From the NCBI GenBank assembly GCA_963921195.1, contig OY992536.1, positions 286,087,530 to 286,151,529 on the forward strand: a stretch of 64,000 nt of DNA, written 5' to 3'. The position numbers were made by a program, and so were the translations under genes. The stretch's first letter is position 1. Each line of letters begins with the position of its first letter. This stretch comes from Pegoplata infirma (taxonomy: Eukaryota > Arthropoda > Insecta > Diptera > Anthomyiidae). The notes below the pieces were generated by a model. That model had not been told where the DNA came from, ran no database searches, and saw nothing but the letters and a program-made list of their open reading frames with translations. Of the stretch, positions 23,330 through 34,729 are shown one piece after another.

Positions 23330-23515
23330 CTTAAGAAAAAAAAAATTATATAAACGGATATTTTAAAAATTGGTACTTTTTGAAATTGTAATTCAATAAA
23401 ATGATCCTTTAATAAAATGGTACTTTTTGAAATGGTACTTTTGGAAATGGGAGTTTTTCAAATGGTACTTTTTAAAATGGTACTTTTTGAAATAGTACTT
23501 TTGATACCAAAAAAA
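23330..23515 (+). repeat. Small GGTACTTTTT minisatellite
   Basis: Repeats of AAATGGTACTTTTTG at 14-20-bp spacing. The motif resembles the 16-bp unit of the large array at 33287-37038, with AAAT in place of TATAAA. Confidence 0.7.
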
Positions 23516-23548
23516 AAAATCGGATATTGGGCTAAATATTTCACAGTT

Positions 23549-24536
23549 AGGTTAGGTTAGATTGTAAGTGGCTGCTGACGTTTTACGTCAACACACGTAG
23601 ACTCTGAGGTCCATTGTGATACCACGGGACCGTAATAGGTTTCCCTACTAGTCCCTGTCGTTAAACCAGTTTGAGCTTCTTATGAAACTCCTTAGATGTT
23701 GAATTTTGACATCCGACAAATCAGAAAGATCGTACAGCTTCCTAGATCCCAGTGAAGCAAGTCTCTGACCAGAAAGTGCCGGGCAATGGCAAATAAAGTG
23801 TTCGATAGTTTCCAACTCCTCTTCATCCATGCAACTTCGGCAAAAGTCATTCGACGGCACGTTTAACCGCTCTGCGTGCTTCCCTATAAGACAGTGTCCG
23901 GTAATTATAGAAACCACCGTCAAAATCTCTCCTCTTGGAAGCGATATCAGCTCACTTGTGCGCCCCTGATTAAGAGAAGGCAAAATCAGTCGTGTTGTCT
24001 CACACATCCATCCATTTTCCCATCTTTGATTAGTCTCCGTCGCAGAACAAAGCCGTAGGTTTTGCTTGCAAGTTTCTAGAGGCATACCAACACATTCCAA
24101 TTATGTTGGAACATGTAAGGTAGTTCCTAGTCTTGCAAGCTCATCGGCTTTGCAATTCCCTGGAATGTCTCTGTGCCCTGGGACCCATATGAGTCGTATG
24201 TTAAACTGCTTGGCCATCTCATTTAAAGACGTGCGGCAGTTAAGGGCAGATCTTGTTTTCAGAAACATTGAATCCAGGGACTTGACCGCGGCTTGACTCT
24301 CAGTATAGATGTTGACTGCGGTTGTAGACAAGACATTGCAGCTCAACCAGTCAGCCACTTCCTTTATTGCCAGCATCTCTGCCTGGTAAACACTGCAATG
24401 ATCTGGCAATCTACGAGCCAGGCTCAACCCAAGCTCCTCCGAATAGACTCCAAAGCCCACTTGTTCGTGCAGCCTCGATCCATCTGTGTAAAAATTTATG
24501 GTAGCTCCACTACCCGGAGTATCCCCCATCCAAGAC
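23549..24536 (-). pseudogene. 5'-truncated non-LTR retrotransposon: RNase H and Cys/His tail
   Basis: About 293 codons in one minus-strand frame from 24529 to 23648, broken by one stop at 24101-24103. RNase H: INFYTDGSRL (first catalytic Asp), HCSVYQAEMLAIKE (Glu), VNIYTESQAAVKSL (third acidic position is Glu here, TES), IRLIWVPGHRDIPGNCKADE (His and last Asp). The tail has ITGHCLIGKHAERL, CRSCMDEEELETIEHF and CHCP, a Cys-X2-Cys...His...Cys knuckle. The stop replaces a Glu codon kept in the 42862-44886 copy. The insertion is bounded by a 10-bp direct repeat TTTCACAGTT (23539-23548 and 24537-24546), showing a 5'-truncated retrotransposition event. The 3' end is (CTAAC)n-like rather than poly(A). 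Confidence 0.9.
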
Positions 24537-24571
24537 TTTCACAGTTAAACCCTCTTAAAAATTAAAAACTA

Positions 24572-25133
24572 GACAGAAAAAAATTAAAAAAAAAAATATT
24601 TGAGTAAATTTTTAATACTATTGAGTAAAAAAATACTCAATTTTGCGCCAGTAAACGATTTAGTAGTATTGAGTAAATTTTTAATAAAAATTTATTAAAT
24701 GTTTGAAAAAAAATTTGAGCAAATTTTTGATTGACACAATTAAAAATTTACTCAAAATTTATCTATTTATTTTTTTTTAAGTTTAAAAAAGTTTTAATTT
24801 TTTTTTACAAAAAAAGAAAAAACAAAAAACTTTTTTTTTCAAACTTTACCAAACATATTTATGTCTCAAAAACATAGGAAAATTTTATAAAGACGATTAC
24901 AAACTTTCATATACATACACTAAAAACTATAAACTAAACGAGAATTCAAAAAACTATGAGAGTTAAAAGAAAATTCAAAAAACTATTAAATTTTTATTAA
25001 ATTATTTACTTAAATTGTTTTTAAAAATTTTAAGTAAATTTTTAATTGCGTCAATTAAATAATTACTCAATTTTTGTTTTTAAATTTAGACAAGTGACTA
25101 CTCAAATTTGTTTCCTTCACATTTTTTTCTGTG
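24572..25133. mobile_element. CACAGA-ended MITE, copy b
   Basis: Left end reads GACAGAAAAAAATT (first base changed), right end TTTTTTTCTGTG, TA on both sides. Aligns with copy a throughout, including the ACCAAACATATTTATGTCTC segment. Confidence 0.8.
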
Positions 25134-26486
25134 TAAATCCAGCACCCACATATTTTACTAAAGAGAAATCTAGCATCCACTTTTTTCTAATCAAGCACCT
25201 TCTAGCAATATCAACTACTGGTATAAAATAAGTTTAGCCCTAATTGTAAATTTAAGTATATCAAAGATATTTGATAATGGTTTAACTACAATACGAATTC
25301 GAATTCAAACAAAATGAATACATCAATTTACATGATGTGTTAAAAAGGCAATGCATTGTCATCTACAAAGCGTTTTGTGTTGTTTTTTTTTTATATTTTT
25401 ATAAAATTTCCAAAAACATACAAGGACTTGACCAGTCATCATGATCATCAATATCAATGAATTCACATGTACAATGAAAAAAAAGGGAGTTTGTTCCCTA
25501 AATTTAAGCGCCTGTTAAAGATTAAAATCATCATTGTCCTCCTCGTCATCATCATTATCAACATCGTTGTATGATAATGATAATGGTGCCTAGTCATTTT
25601 TACGACTATTTTGTAGATCATCATCATCAAAGTGAATTGAAATTTTCATTTCAAATTTATTGAAAAATCATTAATTTTCTTTTGAATTCATTTAAAAATT
25701 CAGCTTGCAGCAATGCGACACTTTTTTGATGTTTCACATAAATAATTCATTCGTGGCAGACAGACAACAAGATGTGTGTAGAGTGATTGTTTTATTGAGA
25801 ATTTCGATCATAAATCATAAGCGGTTAGAGAAAATGAAAATTCGAATAAGAACAAAAGAAAAGGTGTTTATGTTAAAAACATAATCTACTTTTCAAATAT
25901 TACAACATGCAACAAGGCATGTAACAAGTGTTTTTTCTTAAATTTCTATTATCCGTTAAACCGCAACATAAATATTTAAGAAGAATTGTTTTTTTGTGTT
26001 AATTTTTTACAAAATCATCATGATATTTAAGAATTTTTGTTTTAAGGAATTTTAATCATATAACCAGAACACTCAAAAGAAAAACTCGCTTCAGAAAATC
26101 AGAAAAAAAGTCTTTCAATTAAAATTGACAAATTCTTAGTAGGATTTTCTGATGTAATTAAGAATTTAATCAACATTTTTAAAATTTGGTCATATGAACA
26201 AAAAATGTTAATTGTATTAACATAAAAAAGAATTGATACCCCACAAAAATTATGGTTCTGACCCAGAAACTAGACCAACAAATCTTTTCGACCCCCTGAA
26301 CTCATATCTGCTAAAAAATCGTTTTTTGGGTTTTCCTGTAATCTTACAAGGAAAGTCCCCAAAGTGACTGAATTTAAATACGAGATAGAGAAAAAAAAAT
26401 TAAATCTAATCTTTATGTGTTTTGACCTCATGAACTCGATTTCGCTCAGACAGGTCGATCATAGAATTTATTTTCTATTTTATCTA
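25134..26486. other. AT-rich intergenic DNA with ATC-rich patches
   Basis: ATC/ATG-rich patches at 25437-25620 (for example TCATCATCATTATCAACATC). No coding evidence or transposon ends seen. It may be single-copy DNA. Confidence 0.5.
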
Positions 26487-26815
26487 CACTCAGAAAAACC
26501 TTGTCAAATTACTAGAAAAAGTCTCGTTATCCCATTTTACCAATATTTGACAGTTTTCCTTGTTTTTTAACAAATAATTTTCGATCGAAATTAACACTTT
26601 TTTTTGTAATTTTACAGTTTTTCTTGTAATTTTAGAAATTTCTAAGGTTTTTTACAAAACAAATCTCGTAAATTTACGAGAATTCCTTGTAAGTTTTATT
26701 TCGCAAAAAAAGTTGTAAATTTACAATTTTATTGGTAAAAATCTTGTAAAATTACAAAAAAGCTCGTAATTTTTACCAGGAATTCTCGTAAAATAGGAGG
26801 TAGCAAAAAATCTAC
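26487..26815 (+). repeat. CACTC-starting AT-rich interspersed repeat
   Basis: Begins CACTCAGAAAAACCTTGTCA and continues TTACTAGAAAAAGTCTCG, AATATTTGACAGTTTTCCTT, ending GGAGGTAGCAAAAAAT. The copy at 59524 has the same beginning and the same end, but with an insertion. Confidence 0.65.
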
Positions 26816-26847
26816 ACCATTTACAGATGTAAGTCGTAAAAGATCAA

Positions 26848-26993
26848 TTGTAATTCGAAGATTATAATTATAGTTTGAATATTCCATTTGTAATTCGAAG
26901 ATTCCATTTGTAATTCGAAGATTCTATATGTAGTTCGAAGATTCTACTTGTAATTCGAAGATTCTATTTGTAATTCGAAGATTCAATTTGTAA
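26848..26993 (+). repeat. 20-bp minisatellite
   Basis: About seven units of GTAATTCGAAGATTCTATTT with few substitutions; TTCGAA is self-complementary. Confidence 0.9.
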
Positions 26994-27399
26994 CCTATGA
27001 AAGGTTCAAGGAAAAAAATGTTCAAATTTTTTTTTAAAATGCCTGCGAATTTTGTACTCTTGCCCAAAACGTTAAATCATGATAATGTTTTGCGGAAGAT
27101 TTGGGTGTACTTGCCAAAGCAAAGTTTTTTTTAGAAAAAATAATGTTATTTTACTTTGCTATTCCATGCAAAACGAATTAAAATATCAGTCGAGGACCCC
27201 ATTAAAAAACCAAAAGAGCTGTACATTTCGTAAGTGAATGCAAAAATAAGTGCAAAAAAGTGTTTTTACAATTTGGAGAGTATAAAAGTTTCGGCACCAA
27301 AGAATACACCACTCTCACTTGTTTTATGTACATTTGATAAGCAAATGGAAAATTTGTATGCGAAAAGCTTAGACTTGAAAAAGTGGTTAAGGTAAAAAA

Positions 27400-27905
27400 A
27401 AATGATTTTTTTCACGAAAATCAAAATTATGTTAAAAAAAAATTAAGAACCCAAAATTTTTGGTGAAAAAAAATTTTGATGAAAAAAGTTTTTGATGAAT
27501 TTTTTTGATGAAAAGAAAAGTTTTTTGATGTAAAAAAAAATTGATAAAAAAAAAAAATTAAAAAAATTTTTTTGGTGAGAAAAAAATTGATAATAAAAAA
27601 TTTGATAAAAAATTTGATGAAAAAAAATTGATGAAAAAAATATGATAAAAAAAAATTAATAAAAATTGATGAAAAAAAATTTGATGAAAAAAAAATTGAT
27701 GAAAAAAAAAAAATTGATAAAAAAATATTTGATAAAAAAAAATGATGAAAAAAAAATCTGATGAATAAAAAAGTTTGATGAAAAAAAAAATTTATGAAAA
27801 AAAAAAAAATTTGATAGAAAAAAAAATTGATGAAAAAAAAAATTGATGAAAAAAAAAATTTGATAAAAAAAAAATTTGATGAAAAAAAAAATTTTTTTTT
27901 TGTTG
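27400..27905. repeat. GATGAAAAAAAATT-type low-complexity array
   Basis: Irregular repeats of TTGATGAAAAAAAA. The 178-aa minus-strand frame (Phe, Ile, Asn, Ser, His only) is a translation of this array and not a protein. Confidence 0.85.
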
Positions 27906-28254
27906 AAAAATAATTATGTTTCTTTTTATTCGCCAGCTGGTGAAAAACGGGTTTATTCACCACGAGGTGAGTTATTGTCCAAGTTACAAACCCAAGTTAT
28001 TAAAATTTTTCGTTTTAAGAAAATGAAAATAGTAATTCTTGTTTTCTTTTTCGTTAATTGTTAGCTTAATTAGTCAAACTGAGGTGGCGTCCTGCAACTT
28101 TTTTAAAATTAGACACCAGCCTAAAAACATTATCATGTTCAAAATGTACATAATTCACAGATTTTTGAGAATAATGAACACGTAAAAAAATGGAAAAAAT
28201 TCCCATTACAGGGACTAAAAACTGCATGCATTAAATCCACCCTCTCCGCAAAAT

Positions 28255-28378
28255 AAAGGGATTATGACCGAAATTGTTTCGAGCATAGTCCCCATAATAT
28301 GAGATGAGGGTTATGACCGAGAAAGTTTCGGACGTAGTCCCAACAGGGAAGGGTCATAATCCCATCCATGTTGGGATT
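28255..28378. repeat. Tandem imperfect hairpins GGGATTATGACC
   Basis: Two successive ~36-bp units, each starting GGGATTATGACCGAAA or GGGTTATGACCGAGAA and ending in GCATAGTCCC or ACGTAGTCCC, which can fold on themselves. A partial third unit is GGGTCATAATCCC. Distinctly GC-richer than its surroundings. Confidence 0.7.
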
Positions 28379-28381
28379 CAT

Positions 28382-29938
28382 ATTCAAATTTAATTAAGAA
28401 ACATCAATTGTAAGTCAACCAAACATTTAGTATAAACGGCCGCCTGTTAGTACATAATACAAAACTACGATTTTGTTTTTAACAAACTCAGTCAAGTAAT
28501 TTTATTTCAAAATTCTTTTATCATGTCAATAAATAGTGTTTGTTAAATTTCTTTGTTGAAAAAAAAAAAATTAATTTGTCAGATCAACAAATTGTAATTG
28601 TGTTTGTTGAATTTCTTTGTTGAAAAAAATTAAGATTTTTTACTTTTGTCAGATCAACAAATTGTGTTTGTGTTTGTTGAATTTCTTTGTTGAAAAAAAT
28701 AAAAATCTTTTATTAACAATCAAAACCCAGCAGAAATTTTGCTGAACTGGCAGCAGATTTTGGAAAGGAAACTCGAGTCAAGGAGCGCATGCAAACCTGC
28801 TGAATTCATTCATGATTCTCTAAGGCGATGTTACACTTTAGAGCGCTAGTTGGATACACCGAAAAAGCGCTGTTAGGATGCTCTGAATTCACATCTCTTT
28901 ACTAAAGAGTCTTTAGAGCGCTGAAAAAATCGCTATAAAGATGCAGTGAATTCATGTATATTTTTAGAGCTGATTTAAGCAGAATAAAGATGAAGCGCAT
29001 TTGACTATTTCTGAAATACAAATTATAAAATCTGAAATACAATTGACTATTTCTGAATGTAATTGGAAAATCTTAAATACAATTCACTAATTCTGAAAAT
29101 CAGTTGACTACCTGGAAGCATTTGGAAGAAATATCGCCTAAGAGATCCAATTACATTTAAAAAATTTCCAATTATATTTCGAAAATTTCGAATTATATTT
29201 CAGAAACTTCCATTTATATTTCAGATATTACCATTTATAACCAAAAAAATTGTAATTACATTTAAAAAATTTTCAACTATATTGGAAATTTTTTAAATAT
29301 AATTGGACATTAAAGTTGTTTTTATTCGACCTTTTTATTTATAAATAATAAATGCGTTATTTGAGCTCGAGGCCAATATTGATTAATTGGACATTTTTAA
29401 ATATAATTGGAGATTCTAAAATATGATTGGACATTTTTTGTAATATAATTTGTATTTTCTGAAACTAAAGTGGAAATGGTGTACTAAATTTTTTTTTTTT
29501 ATTTAAAATGTGAGGTGTTATGATTGAAGCACTCTTTGCAGAGCTGATTAATGCGCAATAATGATGCAGTGAAATCATGTGTCTTTGCCTAAAAATCATG
29601 GTTTTTTATTCAAAAAGTATTAAATATTTTAAAAAGGAAAGCATGTGTAAAATTTTATCAAAATATAATTTTATATTTTAAGTTTTATATAAAAAATCTT
29701 AACAAAAATTTTAAATTTTTGCCCTTACTTTTACTGCATTCTCAAGAGCACTCTTTGAATGCGCTTCGGTATGCTATAAAAAGATGATGTGGTGCCAAAA
29801 TCTCGATTTATTTTTGCTGGGAATTAACAAATGTTTGTTGAGATAACAAATTTCCGTATAGGAGCACTTTCAGTGAAAGAATTAATTGTATTCACAAATA
29901 TGGGGGTCAATATAACAATTCGTTTTTTTTTTTCTGTG
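28382..29938. mobile_element. CACAGA-type element with ~70-bp repeats, copy F (interrupted)
   Basis: Same order as copy E: ATCAATTGTAAGTC, repeated CAGATCAACAAATTGTGTTT units, then TTCCGTATAGGAGCACTTTC and a CTGTG end. The left terminus is missing. It is split between 28725 and 29822 by a CCCAGC-ended element. Confidence 0.75.
28726..29821. mobile_element. CCCAGC-ended element, long variant (nested)
   Basis: Ends CCCAGCAGAAATTTTG and ATTTATTTTTGCTGGG with AA on both sides. Comparing with uninterrupted copy E (CAATCAAAATGTACAAATG) supports a 2-bp AA duplication. Inside are repeated GCGCTxxxxxGATGCAGTGAATTC-like blocks near both ends (28860-28960 and 29540-29580) and a loose TTTCTGAAATACAATTG array (29020-29290). 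No transposase. Confidence 0.75.
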
Positions 29939-29983
29939 TACTTTACAATTTTATTGCACCAACTTTTGGCTTGTGACAATCCC

Positions 29984-30150
29984 TAGTGAAATTTAATGTA
30001 AAATATTTTTGTTGAACATATTAACCCATTAAATGCACGTTTTAGTGGTGTTCAATGAGAATATTTAAAAAAAGGACTATAATGTCCCCTACAAATGGGA
30101 GATAGAGGGTTAATATGTTCTACAAAAAGTACCATCATCAAATTTCACTA
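29984..30150. mobile_element. 167-bp hairpin MITE
   Basis: Arms of about 45 bp begin TAGTGAAATTTAATG and end CATCAAATTTCACTA. They share GAACATATTAACCC before the loop. Confidence 0.75.
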
Positions 30151-30319
30151 ATGATATGTTGAACCATCATTTATCTCAAAATTAGATTTAATACATTTTT
30201 TGACTTATTTCCCCCTACTGTAAAGAAATTCAGCTGTTTTTATTGGCGTTCTAAAAAAACTGGGAGATACGTGTATTTTACTTTCGGCCCTTCTTTCAAA
30301 ATATTTTTCTAAGTCCTTA

Positions 30320-30559
30320 CACAGAAAAAAATAAAAAAAATATTTGAGTAAATTTTTAATACTATTGAGTAAAAAATTACTCAATTTTGCACCAGTAAAC
30401 GATTTAATATTATTGAGTAAATTTTTAATAAAAATTTACAAAATTTTTAAAATTTTTAAGTAAATTTTTAATTGCCTCAATTAAAAAATTACTCAATTTT
30501 TGTTTTTAAATTTAAACAAGTGGTTACTCAAATTTGTTTCCTTTATATTTTTTACTGTG
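30320..30559. mobile_element. CACAGA-ended MITE, copy c (internally deleted)
   Basis: Only 240 bp: both ends as in copy a, but the central ~300 bp is missing. Flanked by TA on both sides. Confidence 0.85.
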
Positions 30560-30723
30560 TAGGATATTTTGACTCTTCACCAATTTAGGAAAATATTCAT
30601 ACAAGTGAAGTGTTTAAAAAATATATCAAATAAGAATGAAAAGATCCGACGCCCCACAAACCCCGCCATTCCAATTTCAATGGATAATAGAAATGATCAA
30701 TATTCGGAACTTTTAAAATCTCA

Positions 30724-31263
30724 CACAGAAAAAAACTTGACTAAATTTTTTATACTATTGAGTAAAAAATTACTCAATTTTGCACCAGTAAACGATTTAA
30801 TAGTATTGAGTAAACTTTGAATAAAAAATTATTAAATGCTTACTAAAAAATTTGAGTAGATTTTTAGTTGACACAAGTAAAACTTTACTTAAAATTTTTC
30901 GTTTTTCTAAGTAACTTTTTAATTTTGTCAAGTAAATATATAGTTACGCAAAATTTAAAAAAGTTTTACATTTTTTTCCAAAAAATGTTTTTCAAACTTT
31001 ACCAAATATATTTTTGTCTTAAAGACATGAGAAAATTTCATAAAGATGAAACTTTCATATACATATACAAACACTTAAAAACTAAATGTGAATTCAAAAC
31101 GCCAAGAGAATAAAAATAAATAAAAAAAATATTAAATTTGTATTAAATTATTTACTCAATTTTTTGTTTTAGTTTTTGAGTAAATTTTTTAATTGCGTCA
31201 ATTAAAAAATTACTAATTTTTTTTTAATTTAAAAAAGTGTTTTTCTTAATATTATTTTCTGTG
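30724..31263. mobile_element. CACAGA-ended MITE, copy d
   Basis: 540 bp, more diverged than a-c. Ends CACAGAAAAAAACTTGAC and ATTATTTTCTGTG, with CA on both sides. The 83-aa and 81-aa frames are not genes. Confidence 0.8.
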
Positions 31264-31490
31264 CACCAGATACTCTTTAAATCTGCCTAATTAAGTATCG
31301 AGTTTTTGCAGGAATACATTTGCTTTAAGATTTGATTTTATAAATTTATTACAACACATATTCGCGCACAATTTTCTTTTAAATTAAAATATACTTATCT
31401 AATCTAAAACTAACCCATAAATATTAAGTGTAACATTTGATTTAGGAAAATGTAAATAAAATTAAAACCAACTTTGTTACCATTATTCTA

Positions 31491-32083
31491 CACTCAAAAT
31501 AATTACTCTGTTAAATACTCTGTAAAGTGACTGTAATCTCAATTCGACAGATATTTGACAAAGTTATCTGTCGAAATACAGATTTTAAGAAAATACTTCG
31601 TATTTTCTTGTGACCGAAAAACAAAATTTTGTAAAATTGGAGTTACTCGCTAAAAACTTGTAATTCTCACAAAAATAAAAAAGTAAATTTACAATTTGGA
31701 AGCATTAAAGCGGGAAAATTTAACAAAATTTTAATTTTAATTAATTTAATTTTAATTAATGTTTTTGAAGCAGAGAAGTTTTACTCATAAAATGGATTTA
31801 ACTAAAACTTTGTAAATTTACAGTTTTTTTTGTAAAATTTTGAACTCATAAATGCATTTAACTAAAACTTTGTTAATTTACAGAGTTTTTTGGTAAAATT
31901 CTTCTTGGTTTTATCAGTATTTTACAGATAATTCTGTAAATTTACAGTTTTTTTTTGATCGAAATGATTTTACAGAGTTTTCTTCGTAAAATAACAAAAA
32001 ATCTTGCTGGTTGGAAATCTATGGTATTTTCTGCTGGCTCAGCAGAGTATCTCTGTAATTTAACAGAGTGATTATTTTGAGTG
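31491..32083. mobile_element. CACTCA-ended DNA transposon, complete copy
   Basis: 593 bp with ends CACTCAAAATAATTACTCTG and CAGAGTGATTATTTTGAGTG, flanked by TA on both sides. The interior has repeated ACTCATAAAATGGATTTAAC and AACTTTGTAAATTTACAG blocks. A truncated copy sits at 1317-1641. No coding capacity. Confidence 0.9.
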
Positions 32084-32085
32084 TA

Positions 32086-33286
32086 ATGTATTCCATAGAA
32101 TGGAACAAACTGAATTGAATTTAAATCACATGAATTTGAAACTGCATAAAAAACAGGAACGTAGTGAAACTTAAATGTAAAGAATTTCCCTAAAATAAGT
32201 CAACTTCATTTTCCAAATACCGAGAACTAAAACCGCTTTTAGAGGACTACAAGCACCCCCCAAAATTATTTTATAGTTTTTCCCGTTATCAGCTCGAAAA
32301 TACGCACCGACTTTTTGCTATTAGTTAACGAGATTTGCAAATATGCAAATCATCGACCCACCGTAATCCACACTTAAACTTAAGTATAAGGCAAATATAC
32401 TAATATCGATCGAAAGACATTTTGCCTTTTGAACTTAAAGAAGCAAACTAAAATGAAATTTTACTCACTTTAAGGATACAATATTCAGAAACAGCAAAAT
32501 CTTCTTTAGATTATTTTCTTAAATTCAGTATACTTTTTATTGAGTGCGATGATCTCCAGAAAAACCATCAGTAAGCACAATTTCAAACTTTCACCGATAA
32601 AAGACAAATTGAATAGAAATCCCAATCGAATTATTTACAAATATTTTATGTCTCCTTTAACCCCCACTTTTCAAATACACCATTGACTTGTTAACCCAAG
32701 AAAAAAAGGTGTTAAATACAAATTCCTTTGGATTGAAAACGTAAAAAAACTGCATATACGATTTTCGTGGTTGTCATTGCATTTAAACGCATGTTACCAG
32801 TAAAATAGTATTTATGAACTTTTGGCTACAAAATGTGTAGCCCCAAATATGGCTTTTGCAATAATGCAGCAATTCCACTGCTAAGGTTGTTTTAGTTTAT
32901 GAGGTGGTAAAAAAATGTATATGGAGAGTAGGTGAAACTGCGTGTGCGTTCGTTTGAGAAAGAAATCTAAAAAAAAAGTGCGATACGTTAAACCTGCAAA
33001 ACCGTAAATAGTGTCATGAATTATTTCCCGCACAATAAATCTACGGAAAAATAAAGTTCTTTTATGCAACACTTTCAGTGTAGTTGCCACAAAACTAAAC
33101 AGAGAGGCAATGATTTAATTTATGGCAAATTTACAATAAATAAAAATCTTTTTTTTTTATTATTTCTTCTGGTGATTGTGAAAATTCTGCATTTGTTGCA
33201 AGTTAAGGATAAATATTTGGATACCCTCTACCAAGTGAGAGACGTAATTAGTTTGGCATTCCAATTGTAACTTATCGAAATATGCG
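32086..33286. other. Single-copy-looking intergenic DNA
   Basis: No repeats or transposon ends found, and no protein motif in the short frames at 32881-33270. One of the few stretches here that could be unique sequence. Confidence 0.5.
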
Positions 33287-34729
33287 TTATAAAAAGTACC
33301 TTTTATAAAAAGTATCTGTTATAAAAAGAACCTTTTATAAAAAGTACCTTTTATAAAAAGTACCTTTTATAAAAAGTACCTTTAATAAAAAGAAAATTTT
33401 TAAAAAGAACCTTTTATAAAAAGTACATTTTATAAAAAGTACCCTTTATAAAAAGTAACTTTTATAAAAAGTACATATTATAAAAAGTACCTTTTATAAA
33501 AAGTACCTTTTATAAAAAGTACCTTTTATAAAAAGTACCTTTTATAAAAAGTACCTTTTATAAAAAGTACCTTTTATAAAAAGTACCTTTTATAAAAAGT
33601 ACCTTTTATAAAAAGTACCTTTTATAAAAAGTACCTTTTATAAAAAGTACCTTTTATAAAAAGTACCTTTTATAAAAAGTACCTTTTATAAAAAGTACCT
33701 TTTATAAAAAGTACCTTTTATAAAAAGTACCTTTTATAAAAAGTACCTTTTATAAAAAGTACCTTTTATAAAAAGTACCTTTTATAAAAAGTACCTTTTA
33801 TAAAAAGTACCTTTTATAAAAAGTACCTTTTATAAAAAGTACCTTTTATAAAAAGTACCTTTTATAAAAAGTACCTTTTATAAAAAGTACCTTTTATAAA
33901 AAGTACCTTTTATAAAAAGTACCTTTTATAAGAAGTACCTTTTATAAAAAGTAACTTTTATAAAAAGTACCTTTTATAAAAAGTACCTTTTATAAAAAGT
34001 ACCTTTTATAAAAAGTACCTTTCATAAAAAGTACCTTTTATAAAAAGCACCTTTTATAAAAAGTACCTTTTATAAAAAGTACCTTTTATAAAAAGTACCT
34101 TTTAAAAAAAGTACCTTTTATAAAAAGTAAAAAGTACCTTTTATAAAAAGTACCTTTTATAAAAAGTACCTTTTATAAAAAGTACCTTTTATAAAAAGTA
34201 CCTTTTATAAAAAGTACCTTTTATAAAAAGTACCTTTTATAAAAAGTACCTTTTATAAAAAGAACCTTTTATAAAAAGTACCTTTTATAAAAAGTATCTT
34301 TTATAAAAAGTACCTTTTATAAAAAGTACCGTTTATAAAAAGTACCTTTTATAAAAAGTACCTTTTATAAAAAGTACCTTTTATAAAAAGTACCTTTTAT
34401 AAAAAGTACCTTTTATAAAAAGTACCTTTAATAAAAAGTACCTTTTATAAAAAGTACCTTTTATAGAAAGTTCGTTTTATAAAAAGTACCTTTTATAAAA
34501 AGTACCTTTTATAAAAAGCACCTTTTATAAAAAGTGCCTTTTATAAAAAGTGCCTTTTATATAAAGTATTTTTTATAAAAAGTACCTCCTATAAAAAGTA
34601 CCTTTTATAAATAGTACGGTTTATAAGAAGTACCTTTTATAAAAAAGCACCTTTTATAAAAAGTACCTTTGATAAAAAGTACATTTTATAAAAAGCACCT
34701 TTTATTGAAAGTACCTTTTATAAAAAGTA
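33287..34729 (+). repeat. 16-bp satellite array, forward arm (about 90 units)
   Basis: Units of ATAAAAAGTACCTTTT repeated almost without change for 1.44 kb. Degeneration increases towards both edges (33290-33480 and 34480-34729). The unit is nearly self-complementary around GTAC. Confidence 0.95.

Noticed and set aside
27427..27963. 178-aa minus-strand ORF rich in Phe, Ile and Asn
   Set aside because: It is the translation of an irregular GATGAAAAAAAA array, with no domain and a five-letter composition.
33064..33270. 68-aa ORF with a hydrophobic segment (FFLLFLLVIVKIL)
   Set aside because: Short, no start context, no conserved motif; hydrophobicity comes from T-rich DNA.
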